NCBI RefSeq assembly: GCF_029277445.1
Contig: NZ_CP119570.1
Location: 1-64,000 of the forward strand
Length of the DNA: 64,000 nucleotides
From: Pararhizobium qamdonense
GTDB lineage: Bacteria > Pseudomonadota > Alphaproteobacteria > Rhizobiales > Rhizobiaceae
Reading direction: 5' to 3'
The stretch's first letter is position 1. Every line of letters starts with the position of its first letter. The notes beneath the pieces were generated by a model. That model worked only from the letters and a program-made list of their open reading frames with translations, had not been told where the DNA came from and did no database searches. A program made the position numbers and the translations under genes. Positions 55,536 through 64,000 of the stretch are shown here, piece by piece.

Positions 55536-57101
55536 ATGCACGAGGAACAGCTCAGGAGTTTTTACGATCGCCGGCACCCGGACTATGCCCGGTCTGTCGC
55601 GCACTGGGCGTTCCTGCAGCAGACCTACGAGGGCGGCCGTGGCTGGTTCGTCTCGAACGTGTTTCGGTATCACAAGGAAGGCGACATCGAGTATAATGCT
55701 CGCGTCGAGCGCGCTTACCGCTTCAACCACACGCGCGAAGTGGTCGATCTCGTCCAGAAATATTTGTTCAAGGGTGCCATCACCCGCGACACTGACAATG
55801 CCCCGGAACCCGTCAAGGAGTTCTGGAAGTGCGCCACCCTGCAAAACTTCCGCGTCGAGCAGTTGATGCGCTCGGCCGGCGCGTCCTCGTCGGTTAAGGG
55901 CAGGGTAGCGCTCATCGTCGATACCAATGTGCGCGAGGGCGCCATTTCGATCGCCGATGCGAAGAAAGCCAAACGCAAGATTTACGCCTATCCCGTCGAT
56001 GCCAGTGATCTGCTCGATTATGCCTACGACGAAGAGGGCGACGGTGGCCTGCTCTGGGTCAAAGTGCGCGAGTATTTCCGCGACGACGCCGACCCTATGA
56101 ATGGCACCGGGGAAGTCACGACGCGTGTTCGGCTTTGGACCCGCACTGACTGGACGCTGTTCGAGGAGCAGGAAGAGACATCGGCAAATACCCGTGGGCG
56201 CAAGAAGGTTGCGACCAAGGTTGTCGTTCTGGACGAGGGTGCCCACAATCTCGGCCGCGTGCCGATTGTCTTCCTTGATCACATCATCACGGACAATCCG
56301 TATCGCACGCCGGGCCTGATCGACGATATCGCCTATCTCGACCGTGCGGTTGCAAACTACCTCTCCAACCTGGATGCCATCATCCAGGATCAGACCTTTT
56401 CTCAGCTCGCCATGCCGGCTCAAAACCTCATGCCCGGTGACGACGGCTACAACAAGCTGATCGAAATGGGCACAAAGCGGATCTTCACCTACGACGCAGG
56501 CCTGGGCAACGGCAAGCCGGAATACCTCTCGCCCGATCCGAAGCAGGCGAACGTCATTCTTACGGTGATCAACAAGATCATCAACGAGATCTACCACACG
56601 ATCGGCCTGGCCGGTGAACGGACCAAGGAAGACAACGCGGTCGGCATCGACAATTCCTCCGGCGTCGCCAAGGCCTACGACTTTGAGCGTGTCAACTCGC
56701 TGCTCACTGCAAAGGGCCAGTCCTGCGAAAAAGTCGAAAACGAAATTGTCGAGCTAGTGTGCCTTTGGGCCGGCGTCGCAGCCCCGAGTGAGAAGCTCGT
56801 CAAGTATCCTGAAACCTATGACGTCATGCGCCTCATGGACGAGCTGGCTGTCGCTGAGCAGCTCGCCACAATCCAGGCTCCGGCTGAAGTTCGTCGCGAA
56901 CAGCTCCGTATCCTGGTCAACAAGCTCTTTCCGCGCCTGAAGGCCGACATCAAGGCCAAGATGGATAAGGACATCAACAAGTGGCTGGAAGGTGTCGATC
57001 TTCTGGGCGCTCCAACCAGCTTTGGCGCTGCCAAGTCTCCGGCCAGTCCCTCGCGACAGGGCCAGGTGACGAAGGATTCGCCAAACAAACAGGCCGCATA
57101 A
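55536..57101 (+). CDS. Portal protein
   Basis: A 521-residue portal of the SPP1/T7-like broad fold. It has the order typical for the family: N-terminal alpha/beta clip and wing region, a long region around NLSNLDAIIQDQTFSQLA and LAGERTKEDNAVGIDNSSGVAKA, and a helical end. It lies between terL and the scaffold. It forms the ring through which DNA enters the head. Confidence 0.85.
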   Translation: MHEEQLRSFYDRRHPDYARSVAHWAFLQQTYEGGRGWFVSNVFRYHKEGDIEYNARVERAYRFNHTREVVDLVQKYLFKGAITRDTDNAPEPVKEFWKCATLQNFRVEQLMRSAGASSSVKGRVALIVDTNVREGAISIADAKKAKRKIYAYPVDASDLLDYAYDEEGDGGLLWVKVREYFRDDADPMNGTGEVTTRVRLWTRTDWTLFEEQEETSANTRGRKKVATKVVVLDEGAHNLGRVPIVFLDHIITDNPYRTPGLIDDIAYLDRAVANYLSNLDAIIQDQTFSQLAMPAQNLMPGDDGYNKLIEMGTKRIFTYDAGLGNGKPEYLSPDPKQANVILTVINKIINEIYHTIGLAGERTKEDNAVGIDNSSGVAKAYDFERVNSLLTAKGQSCEKVENEIVELVCLWAGVAAPSEKLVKYPETYDVMRLMDELAVAEQLATIQAPAEVRREQLRILVNKLFPRLKADIKAKMDKDINKWLEGVDLLGAPTSFGAAKSPASPSRQGQVTKDSPNKQAA

Positions 57102-57216
57102 GCGACCGCCTAAGAACCCGTCGAGATACTGACGGCTTGCAGACGTGCCTACCCGAACGGCCAAGTGACCGGCCACCCCAAATCGAACGCCCGAGAGACT
57201 GGGCAAGGAAGAGAAA

Positions 57217-58131
57217 ATGACGAAGACTTTGATGACAGCCCTGCGTGCAACCGCTGCCATGGGCGCATTTGCTGCCGCTCCAATGTATCCGGGCGCACCC
57301 CGTATCGCATTCCAGACGCCTGATGAGAATGGCACCGGCAAGACCGCCGAAGAACTCGCTGCCGAGGCTGCCGCTGCTGCTGAAGCTGCAAAGAAGACCC
57401 CGCCTGTAAAGACCGCCGAGGAGCTCGCCGCTGAAGAAGAGGCTGCTGCTGCGGCTGCGGCTACCAACAAGACCGACGACAAGGATAAGGGTCTGCTCGC
57501 CGAAGTGATGGCGAAGAAGAACCGCATCAAGGAACTCGAAGCGACTGTCGCCAAGTTCGACGGCATCGATCCGGACGCCGTTCGCGCTCTCCTCGAGGAA
57601 AAGCGCACTGCTGAGCTCGCGGCCCAGGAGGCTGCTGGCAATTTCACCCGCGTCAAGGAAATGATGGCCGAACAGCATTCCGCTGCAACCAAGACCCTGA
57701 CCGATCAGATCGCCGACCTGCAAAAGCAGCTTGCCGGCAAGGACAGCACCATCAACGAGCTGACCGTCGGTCGCCGCTTTTCCGAGTCCAAGTTTATTGG
57801 CGAAGACCTGGTGCTTCCGCGTGCAAAAGCCCGAGCAATCTATTCCGCGCACTTCGAGGTCGTCGATGGTAATATCGTCGGCTACGACAAGCCGGCTGGC
57901 GCAAAGGATCGCACGCAGCTCATCGACGCCGCGGGTAAGCCGGTTGATTTCGAGGATGCGATCAAGCGCATTATCGACGCCGATCCGGAGAAGGATTCGC
58001 TGTATCGCGACAAGTCCAAGGCTGGTGCTGGATCCTCGTCGGCCAAGGTTGAAGCGCCCAAGACGCAAGAAAAGGACCGTGGTCTTTATGGTGTTTCGCG
58101 TATCCTCGCGGGCATGGAAAAAGGCAAATAA
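57217..58131 (+). CDS. Prohead scaffold-like protein
   Basis: A 304-residue acidic, Ala/Glu/Lys-rich protein with long coiled-coil stretches (about residues 85-180), right before the capsid gene. Composition and place are those of a scaffolding protein guiding head assembly. RBS AAGGAAGAG precedes ATG 57217. Confidence 0.75.
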   Translation: MTKTLMTALRATAAMGAFAAAPMYPGAPRIAFQTPDENGTGKTAEELAAEAAAAAEAAKKTPPVKTAEELAAEEEAAAAAAATNKTDDKDKGLLAEVMAKKNRIKELEATVAKFDGIDPDAVRALLEEKRTAELAAQEAAGNFTRVKEMMAEQHSAATKTLTDQIADLQKQLAGKDSTINELTVGRRFSESKFIGEDLVLPRAKARAIYSAHFEVVDGNIVGYDKPAGAKDRTQLIDAAGKPVDFEDAIKRIIDADPEKDSLYRDKSKAGAGSSSAKVEAPKTQEKDRGLYGVSRILAGMEKGK

Positions 58132-58154
58132 ATCGGTATAGCGCGATTCGCGGC

Positions 58155-58237
58155 AGTAAATCAATATTGATTTACATTTTTTTCTTGGCAAATGCGTATC
58201 CGTCGGGTTAGACTATGGTCAATCAATTTTGACTTAC
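58155..58237 (+). promoter_or_regulatory. Tandem palindromic operators of the capsid gene
   Basis: AGTAAATCAATATTGATTTA (58155) and GTCAATCAATTTTGACTTAC (58218). Between them TTGGCA, 18 bases, TAGACT give a sigma70-like promoter ending at the second palindrome. The same double arrangement precedes the tail tube gene. Confidence 0.65.
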
Positions 58238-58269
58238 TAATCCGACGGCCACGTAGAGGAGAAATCACA

Positions 58270-59172
58270 ATGCCGCTGCTGATCACTGAAGCCGAGAAAC
58301 TGTCCCAGGAGGACAAGGCTCGCGGTATCATCGAAGAAATCATCGATACCGAATCCCTTTTCGCCCTGCTGCCGTTCCAACACGTCAGCGACAAAACGTT
58401 TACCTACGTTCGCGAGGGCACGCTCTCCGAAGGTGAGTTCCTGGACGCCTACGAGGCCGTCCCGGAAGGCGCGGCCACGTTCGATGAAGTCACGACCAAG
58501 CTCAAGGTGCTTGCTGGTGACGTTGACATCGACAAGTTCACCGCCGCTACCCAGTCGAGCCTCAACCCGCAGGTTGCCATTCAGCTCGCTGCCAAGGCCA
58601 AGGGTCTCGGTCGCAAGTTCAAGCGCACGATCGTCAATGGCGATAGCGCCGTGAATGCGAAGTCCTTCGACGGCATCAAGAAGCTGACCCCAGCCGCTCA
58701 GACGCTCGTTGCTGGCGCAAACGGTGGTGCGGTTTCTGCCGAAATGCTCGACGAGCTGCTCGATGCCGTCAAGCTTGGCGCCGATGTGCTGATGATGCGC
58801 AAGGGCACCTGGCGCGCAATCCGCGGCATCATGCGCTCGTTCGGCGGTAATACCGGCGATATGATCCAGATCCCGAACTTCGGCAAGCCGGTCCCGGCCT
58901 ACGACGGTATCCCGGTCATCATCAATGACTTCCTCACCGCCGACGAAGTTCAGGGCTCGGCCAACAACACCGCCTCGATCTACGCTCTGCGTCTGAACGA
59001 AGCTGATGGCTTCCACGGCATCTACGGTGGTCCTTCCGCTGGTATCCAGTTCGAAGACATCGGCACGATCCAGAACAAGGATGCCAGCCGGTTCCGCGTC
59101 AAGTGGTATGCGGGCACTGCCCTCAAGGCCACTCACTCGGTTGCTCGCCTCAAGGGCATCCTCAACGTTTAA
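58270..59172 (+). CDS. Major capsid protein
   Basis: A 300-residue HK97-fold coat protein. ATG 58270 follows AGGAGAAA; the upstream extension from 58192 is not used. FTYVREGTLSEGEFLDAYEAVPE is the E-loop region and TGDMIQIPNFGKPVPAYDGIPVIINDF the later P-domain pattern usual in this group. It has the strongest leader in the region, consistent with abundant product. Confidence 0.88.
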   Translation: MPLLITEAEKLSQEDKARGIIEEIIDTESLFALLPFQHVSDKTFTYVREGTLSEGEFLDAYEAVPEGAATFDEVTTKLKVLAGDVDIDKFTAATQSSLNPQVAIQLAAKAKGLGRKFKRTIVNGDSAVNAKSFDGIKKLTPAAQTLVAGANGGAVSAEMLDELLDAVKLGADVLMMRKGTWRAIRGIMRSFGGNTGDMIQIPNFGKPVPAYDGIPVIINDFLTADEVQGSANNTASIYALRLNEADGFHGIYGGPSAGIQFEDIGTIQNKDASRFRVKWYAGTALKATHSVARLKGILNV

Positions 59173-59179
59173 CCTTTTC

Positions 59180-59199
59180 AGTCAATCAATATTGACTTA
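59180..59199 (+). promoter_or_regulatory. Palindromic operator before a terminator
   Basis: AGTCAATCAATATTGACTTA, a consensus copy, placed eight bases after the capsid stop and five bases before a terminator. A promoter here would be cut off at once, so the site may act on elongating polymerase. Confidence 0.6.
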
Positions 59200-59204
59200 C
59201 AATA

Positions 59205-59229
59205 GGGCGGGGCTTTCCCCGCCCTTTTT
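59205..59229 (+). terminator. Rho-independent terminator after capsid gene
   Basis: GGGCGGGG, CTTT, CCCCGCCC, TTTTT: the strongest terminator in the window. Confidence 0.9.
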
Positions 59230-59255
59230 GTATTCAACGCAAACAATGGTGACAA

Positions 59256-60299
59256 ATGCACTATCTCAAGATTATCTCGAATGGCTGGCAGGGCTACAAC
59301 GGTCAGCTCAATATCATCACGTTCCGCGATGGCATCTCGACCGAGCCGGTTCCTCCCCTGATCGCAGATCGCATCGCCGCCTCTGTTCGCGTTGTCGAGT
59401 GCGATGCCGCAGGTGAAGAGGGCGAGATTTCGGTCAATGTCGGCATTCAGCACCGCCTTATCGCGGGAGCTGCGGGCCGCGCTCCGATCGCCAGCACGCT
59501 GGGCACTCAGACGGAAGCCGAAAAGAGCATGGAAGCCAAGCTCGACGCTGCTCGCTCGCTGACGGCGCCGGTCGAAAGTCTGTTCACCCGCGCCGACCTC
59601 GAGAAGATCGCCGATGACAGTGGTATGAAGGGTCTTCGCGACATCGGCGACAAGTGGAAGGTGAAGGGTCGCGGCATTCCGGAACTTATCGAAAAGATCC
59701 TGGCTGCTCAATCGACCTTCCTTCAGCTTCGCAACCAGAAGATGGAAACGGCCGGTGGGCAGGTCTTGTCGGCGACGACCCTTGCGACCGACGAGGAAGT
59801 CGAACAGATTGCTGAGGTCCAGGAAGAAGAACTGGTCGTGGCCGGCTACGAAGGCCTGGCCGACGAATACAAGATCCTCGACGTCATCGTTCCGGGCTCC
59901 ACGCTGGCTGAAGGTGCACTGAAGAACTCCGGCAAGTCGCTCACGGGATGGAACAACCTGGCCGACCACGAGCGCAAGCTTCTGATCGACAAGGAAGTCG
60001 AGGCGCTCGAAAAGCACTACGACGCCAAGCTCCTGCCTTTCCTTTCCGAGCCTATCATCGCGGCCGCAATCAATGCCGAGACCATCGTCGCCTCTCAGAT
60101 CAGCGCCGAAACGCTGCTCGGATCCAGCGTGCTTGCGTCCAGCTACGATATCGCCGGTGAGACTGTTCAATTGGGCGATATCGTCGCGGCCGCTTTTGCG
60201 ACCTTCGGTGGCACCACTGCTGAGTGGAACGGCCTTGAAAACGAAAACCGCGAAGGCCTCCTGCGGCTTGAGCTCGACAAGCGCCTGGACGCAGAATAA
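59256..60299 (+). CDS. Virion structural protein
   Basis: A 347-residue acidic protein between the capsid and connector genes. A beta-rich N-terminal 80 residues is followed by helical segments, including a LEKIADDSGMKGLRDIGDKWKVKG motif of the SAP/HeH type often found in phage head proteins next to the capsid gene. Probably a head-decoration or connector protein. Confidence 0.65.
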   Translation: MHYLKIISNGWQGYNGQLNIITFRDGISTEPVPPLIADRIAASVRVVECDAAGEEGEISVNVGIQHRLIAGAAGRAPIASTLGTQTEAEKSMEAKLDAARSLTAPVESLFTRADLEKIADDSGMKGLRDIGDKWKVKGRGIPELIEKILAAQSTFLQLRNQKMETAGGQVLSATTLATDEEVEQIAEVQEEELVVAGYEGLADEYKILDVIVPGSTLAEGALKNSGKSLTGWNNLADHERKLLIDKEVEALEKHYDAKLLPFLSEPIIAAAINAETIVASQISAETLLGSSVLASSYDIAGETVQLGDIVAAAFATFGGTTAEWNGLENENREGLLRLELDKRLDAE

Positions 60300-60302
60300 G
60301 CC

Positions 60303-61133
60303 ATGATGAAGCTCTACCCCGAGAATTATGACGTCACGATCGATGTCCTCTTCACCGATAACAGCGGCAATCCGCTGGTAGTCACCGGCGTCACGGCCGA
60401 GCTGTATGACGGCGATGACGAGCAGATCGAAGACTTCGGCTCAATCCCGTTTGACCTGGCCGACGGCAAGGTGACGGTGACAGTGCCGGCCGACCTCAAT
60501 GTTCTCGGGGTGGGCGAGCTTTCTGCTGCGCGCACCCTGCGGGTCTATCTCGGAAACGGCACGATCGTTTTTCCGCGGTTTCATTCCTACATCATCGAGG
60601 CCGAAAGCCGCCTCGAGCTGCTCAACAACACCTTTCTGACGCTGCCGGCCGCTGAAGTGCTGGCGCGCGATAATCCGCGCCTGACCGCCTGGTCTGCCGC
60701 TACCGATGAGAAGAAGACGGCTGCGCTCATCAACGCCTACGGCCGGCTCTCGCGTGTGCAGCTTCGCTACGCAAGCCACAAGGTCGAGCACAAGGTCGTA
60801 TCGACCAGTAACCCGGTTCGGCACGACCGTGACCGTGATCGTTGCGATGTGGTGATCAAGCCGGGCGACTGGGCCGATATTACCAAGGCCGACTTTCTGG
60901 CAATGCCGATTGATCTGCGTAAGGCCCTGCGCGCCGCCCAGATTGTCGAAGCCAACGAGGTTTTGACCGATAATCCATATGAAACCCGACATCGCGCCGG
61001 CGTCATTTCCGAAACCGTTGGTGAAAGCTCGATCATGCTTCGCGGCGGGAAGCTCGAGCTCGGCGTCTCCTATGAGGCACTGCGAGCGCTCACTGGCTTT
61101 GTCTATTATTCGGTGAGGGTCGCCCGCGCATGA
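60303..61133 (+). CDS. Head-tail connector-like protein
   Basis: A 276-residue protein. The N-terminal 100 residues look like a beta domain, and the C-terminus (NPYETRHRAGVISETVGESSIML) is a pattern seen in phage connector and DnaT-like head proteins. Position between capsid and neck genes supports a connector role. Confidence 0.6.
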   Translation: MMKLYPENYDVTIDVLFTDNSGNPLVVTGVTAELYDGDDEQIEDFGSIPFDLADGKVTVTVPADLNVLGVGELSAARTLRVYLGNGTIVFPRFHSYIIEAESRLELLNNTFLTLPAAEVLARDNPRLTAWSAATDEKKTAALINAYGRLSRVQLRYASHKVEHKVVSTSNPVRHDRDRDRCDVVIKPGDWADITKADFLAMPIDLRKALRAAQIVEANEVLTDNPYETRHRAGVISETVGESSIMLRGGKLELGVSYEALRALTGFVYYSVRVARA

Positions 61134-61891
61134 TCTGCAATCACCTGACGGATCTCGCCAGCCAGGCTGCTGCACGATACGCTCTCTTCACCGACGGTCT
61201 GCGTGCAGTCTATCGCAATGCGCTCAACAGCCAGATTCTCGATGACGCCGGCGCCTCTCAAGAAGCGAGCCAGCTCGCAATGACCTTCCTTGGAAGCGAG
61301 AGCGCAGCACGCGAAGCCGCAATTCAGGAAATCGCTGAGATTGCGCACACAACGACGATTGACGAAATTGCGAGTAACGACACAGAATCTCTCTCCGACG
61401 AAGCCCTTGAGCATCTGAGCGTGTCGGGCAGCTATCTCGCTGATGAACTGCTCGCGCAAGCTTCACGCGACATTGCAACAATGCGCAGATCGATTCAAAG
61501 GGTGCGTCTGGAAGTATCGCTGGCATCACGCTCGTCCGGCCGTTCCCAGCGCGCGGCGCTGGTCGAATACATGATCGGCAACAAGGCCGATCTCGAGTTC
61601 TTCTTTCACGACAAGGCGTCTCGCAAATGGGAATCCAAGCTGTTTGTTCGCTCGGTATACAGACAGACACTCCTGTCGATCTACAACGAAGTCGTTCTGT
61701 TCACACTGGCTGATCATGGCCTCGACCGCGCGGTCGTCGAACATCATTCCCCCGACGCCCAGCATGACGGCATGATTATCGCGCTGTCGTCGAGCACGGA
61801 ACTTCCGACCTATTCAGAGATCCGCGAGACTGTCTTTCATCCGAATGCAAACGCCTGGCTTAGAAAAGGGTTTGCCAATGTTTACGCCTAA
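61130..61891 (+). CDS. Minor head protein
   Basis: A 253-residue helical protein ending in VEHHSPDAQHDGMIIALS and FHPNANAWL, similar to the C-terminal region of MuF/SPP1 gp7-type minor head proteins. Overlaps both neighbours. Confidence 0.6.
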   Translation: MICNHLTDLASQAAARYALFTDGLRAVYRNALNSQILDDAGASQEASQLAMTFLGSESAAREAAIQEIAEIAHTTTIDEIASNDTESLSDEALEHLSVSGSYLADELLAQASRDIATMRRSIQRVRLEVSLASRSSGRSQRAALVEYMIGNKADLEFFFHDKASRKWESKLFVRSVYRQTLLSIYNEVVLFTLADHGLDRAVVEHHSPDAQHDGMIIALSSSTELPTYSEIRETVFHPNANAWLRKGFANVYA

Positions 61892-62216
61892 CCAGATCGG
61901 CACCTATCAGCGTATGACCAAGCGCAATCTGGATGGCGAGGAGATTTACGGCGATCCGGCTTCATTGCCGCTGTCTGTCGTGCGTCTGGCTGCTCAGTCC
62001 GAAAAGACCTCTGTGCGATCCGACAGCTCGGCTTCCCGCGGCCAGGCGGATCAAATGGCAGCCGAGGCAAAGATCCTCACTAAGCTCGAGCTGAAGGTTG
62101 ACGATATCGTTCACGTCAATGGTCTGACCCTGCGCGTCACCGGCACGCATCCACGGTTCACGGCTTTCGGGGTCTTCGATCATCACGAAAGCGATTTAGA
62201 GTATGTGACGCCATGA
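61878..62216 (+). CDS. Head-closure (stopper)-like protein
   Basis: A 112-residue protein at the usual position of a neck stopper. LELKVDDIVHVNGLTLRVTGTHPRF fits a small beta barrel. AAAAGGG precedes ATG 61878; the longer frame from 61845 is an overlap. Confidence 0.65.
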   Translation: MFTPNQIGTYQRMTKRNLDGEEIYGDPASLPLSVVRLAAQSEKTSVRSDSSASRGQADQMAAEAKILTKLELKVDDIVHVNGLTLRVTGTHPRFTAFGVFDHHESDLEYVTP

Positions 62217-62647
62217 TCAGCATGAAGGTCACGGGAATCAAGGCTAACATTCTGCGCCTGCGCAACATCGAGAAGCGCGTGCATGAAAACGCCCGTAAGA
62301 CGATGCATGCCTCTGCCGATCGTATCGTTCAGACTGCAAAAAAGATGGCGCCGGTGGATGAGCACAACCTGGAAGAGGCGATCGCCAAAAAGGTTGGATA
62401 CGAGGGTTCGCGCCGGCGTCTGGCGATCGACATCGTGATCGAGCCCACTGTCAACGGCGTCCGAGTTGAGGACTATGCAACCTTCATGCACGAAGGCGAC
62501 TACAAGTTGGGTGAGAAATCGCAGGCGAAGAACGACAGTCAGGATGAAACTGTAGGTCCAGGCTTTCTGACGCGCGCCGCTGAACCGGAAGAAGAAAAGC
62601 TGAAGGCACGCCTGGTCGGCGTTATCAGAGAGGAGGTTGCCGAATGA
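62213..62647 (+). CDS. HK97 gp10-like neck protein
   Basis: A 144-residue protein with the HK97 gp10-type layout: N-terminal helix with TAKKMAPVDEHNLEEAI, a beta strand region, DYATFMHEG, then PGFLTRA. It belongs to the head-tail joining set. Confidence 0.75.
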   Translation: MISMKVTGIKANILRLRNIEKRVHENARKTMHASADRIVQTAKKMAPVDEHNLEEAIAKKVGYEGSRRRLAIDIVIEPTVNGVRVEDYATFMHEGDYKLGEKSQAKNDSQDETVGPGFLTRAAEPEEEKLKARLVGVIREEVAE

Positions 62648-63051
62648 TCTGGGATATTATCGTCAAGAAGATCGAAGACGCCGGGCTAGGGGAGGAGGGT
62701 GTCACGCTATTTCGCTCAACCATCCCCGCTGACAAAACCGTCGCGATCGGCCTTTTTGAGCCGCTCGACGGTATCCGCGTGGATCCGCATCTGCCACATT
62801 TCTACAAGCCCAATCTGAAGGTCATCGTTCGGCACAATAAGATTTCGGTCGGTCGCAAGCTTGCGAACGCTGTGATGGGGCTGCTGACGGTGACAGGAGA
62901 GGAAGTTTATGAAGCCAACGATGAGCGCGGCGCCGTGCACCTGAAAGTTTTTTACCCAAAATCCCTGCCGATTCAGTTTCCGGCCGCGAGCGGCAATGCG
63001 ACAGAATGGTCGCTGAACTTTCAAACAGCATTCACCCTAAAGCCCGTCTAG
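62644..63051 (+). CDS. Tail terminator-like protein
   Basis: A 135-residue alpha/beta protein in the place of the tail terminator, just before the tail tube gene; assigned mainly from position. Confidence 0.6.
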   Translation: MIWDIIVKKIEDAGLGEEGVTLFRSTIPADKTVAIGLFEPLDGIRVDPHLPHFYKPNLKVIVRHNKISVGRKLANAVMGLLTVTGEEVYEANDERGAVHLKVFYPKSLPIQFPAASGNATEWSLNFQTAFTLKPV

Positions 63052-63088
63052 CGGCCAAACCTACCGGTCTAAGCAAAGGTTTTGCATT

Positions 63089-63165
63089 AGTCAATCATTG
63101 TTGATTGATTTTTGTTGCGCGATCTCATTACGTGCCTCATACTATTGTCAATCAATTTTGACTTA
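63089..63165 (+). promoter_or_regulatory. Tandem palindromic operators of the tail tube gene
   Basis: AGTCAATCATTGTTGATTGA (63089) and GTCAATCAATTTTGACTTAC (63147), with TTGCGC, 18 bases, ATACTA between. The second palindrome is identical to the one before the capsid gene. Confidence 0.65.
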
Positions 63166-63190
63166 CCGATGGCCGTAGAGGAGAAGATCG

Positions 63191-64000
63191 ATGCCTTCGA
63201 ATACTGAGAACGTAAAACTGGGTGTTTGCACCGCCCTCTTCGACTCTGCTGACCTTGGCTATACCAAGGGCGGCGTGGAAGTCGAAGTTCAGACCAACAC
63301 CCATGAGGTGACGGTTGATCAGATGGGTGAAACCCCGATCGACGAAATTATCACGGGCCGCACGGTCCAGGTGACGGTTCCGATGGCCGAAACCACGCTC
63401 GAAAACCTTGCGCGCGTCATGCCGGGCTCCACGCTCGTCAGCGATGGCGTGAAGGCGCAGGGCACCGTTACGTTCGCAACCGCAGCTCCGGTTAATGCCG
63501 ACAAGATTACGATCGACGGTATCGACTTCACCTTCAAGACCACGCCGAGCGGTTCGCGCGACATGGCTATTCCGGCCTCGATCACCGCTGCCGCGGCGGC
63601 CCTGGCTGCGGCTGTCAACAACGCCTCAATCGGCATTACCGCAACTGCCGTTGCCGGCGTCGTGACGCTGAAGGCAAACTCGACCGGCGTTTCCGGCAAC
63701 GTGACTGTCGCCAAGACGGCCGCAACGCCTGCCAACGTCACCACGACCAACTTGACGGGCGGTCTGGATGCCACGAAGGCCAAGGTCGTTGTCGAAACCG
63801 GCACCAACATCTCGCTGATCAAGCTCGCCAAGAAGCTTGTCCTGCGTCCGAAGGGCGCTCTCGATGCGCGTGACGACTTCACCATCTTCAAGGCGATGAC
63901 GTCCGGCGCAATTCAGTTCGCCTACCAGACGGACCAGGAGCGGATTTTCAACGTGGTCTTCAAGGGCTACGCTGACGCATCGGGCAAGCTTTTTGCCGTC
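63191..64000 (+). CDS. Major tail tube protein, cut by the window end
   Basis: 270 codons open to the last base. It begins SNTENVKLGVCTALFDSADLGYTKGGVEVEV, followed by THEVTVDQMGETPIDEIITGR and AETTLENLARVMPGSTLV, the usual tail tube pattern. From about residue 95 to 195 lies a Thr/Ala/Val-rich insertion like an Ig- or BACON-type decoration domain, after which the tube fold resumes (TNISLIKLAKKLVLRPKG). RBS GAGGAGAAG precedes ATG 63191. Confidence 0.8.
   Translation, partial: MPSNTENVKLGVCTALFDSADLGYTKGGVEVEVQTNTHEVTVDQMGETPIDEIITGRTVQVTVPMAETTLENLARVMPGSTLVSDGVKAQGTVTFATAAPVNADKITIDGIDFTFKTTPSGSRDMAIPASITAAAAALAAAVNNASIGITATAVAGVVTLKANSTGVSGNVTVAKTAATPANVTTTNLTGGLDATKAKVVVETGTNISLIKLAKKLVLRPKGALDARDDFTIFKAMTSGAIQFAYQTDQERIFNVVFKGYADASGKLFAV

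Noticed and set aside
1..64000. tRNA genes
   Set aside because: No cloverleaf with a GGTTCGAAT-type T-loop was recognised by eye; a dedicated search would be decisive.

Overview
The window looks like about 64 kb of a double-stranded DNA tailed phage (roughly 55-58% G+C by eye) infecting an alphaproteobacterium, most likely a Rhizobiales host. The host guess rests on the style of the genes, an alphaproteobacterial imuA homologue, and a LexA box of the alphaproteobacterial type (GTTC-N7-GTTC) directly in front of that gene. No integrase, lysogeny repressor or tRNA gene was recognised, and the DNA polymerase is not in this window. The right end runs into an open tail gene, so this is an internal piece of a larger genome.

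Layout. 0.1-10.4 kb: nucleotide metabolism (RuvC-like nuclease, class I ribonucleotide reductase nrdB/nrdA with a glutaredoxin, thyX, dut, a P-loop kinase), with a divergent PadR-type regulator pair and several small exported or membrane proteins. 10.5-22.1 kb: rIIA and rIIB homologues, a nucleotidyltransferase-type RNA ligase, HD hydrolase, HNH endonuclease, DnaQ-type exonuclease, macro-like protein and RtcB. 22.3-38.6 kb: a dense run of about 40 very small, mostly overlapping genes of unknown function, with a MESH1-type alarmone hydrolase, a MazG-like protein, a DUF3768 protein, SOS-boxed imuA and two secreted Rap1a/Tai-like proteins. 38.6-43.1 kb: a gene-poor, repeat-rich stretch holding the strangest sequence in the window. 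43.1-53.4 kb: a protein with an Acb2-like C-terminus, an HslV-like Ntn hydrolase, a ParA plus ribbon-helix-helix pair, an SF2 helicase, two ParB-like proteins, an ABC ATPase, a Tad2 (DUF2829) homologue and a GNAT-type protein. 53.5-64 kb: terS, terL, portal, scaffold, major capsid, connector proteins and the tail tube gene.

Several genome-wide signals tie these parts together. (1) A near-palindrome close to AGTCAATCAATATTGACTTA sits in about 23 intergenic gaps, often directly after a second conserved element, CCGCAATCC-N11-TGC, which I read as the phage promoter; the palindrome then covers the probable transcription start like an operator. (2) From 40.8 to 52.2 kb a second repeat made of 8-bp units (TCGCTAAA/TCGCTAAT) precedes many genes and probably belongs to the ParA/ribbon-helix-helix system. 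(3) Five unrelated small proteins end in the same tail, PN(F/Y)GRF.

The most unusual finding is a 1.2-kb island (41,640-42,854) essentially free of GG and CC dinucleotides on both strands. Its two proteins contain no glycine, proline or tryptophan. The larger one appears to be a diverged paralogue of the normally composed gene at 39,840-40,538.
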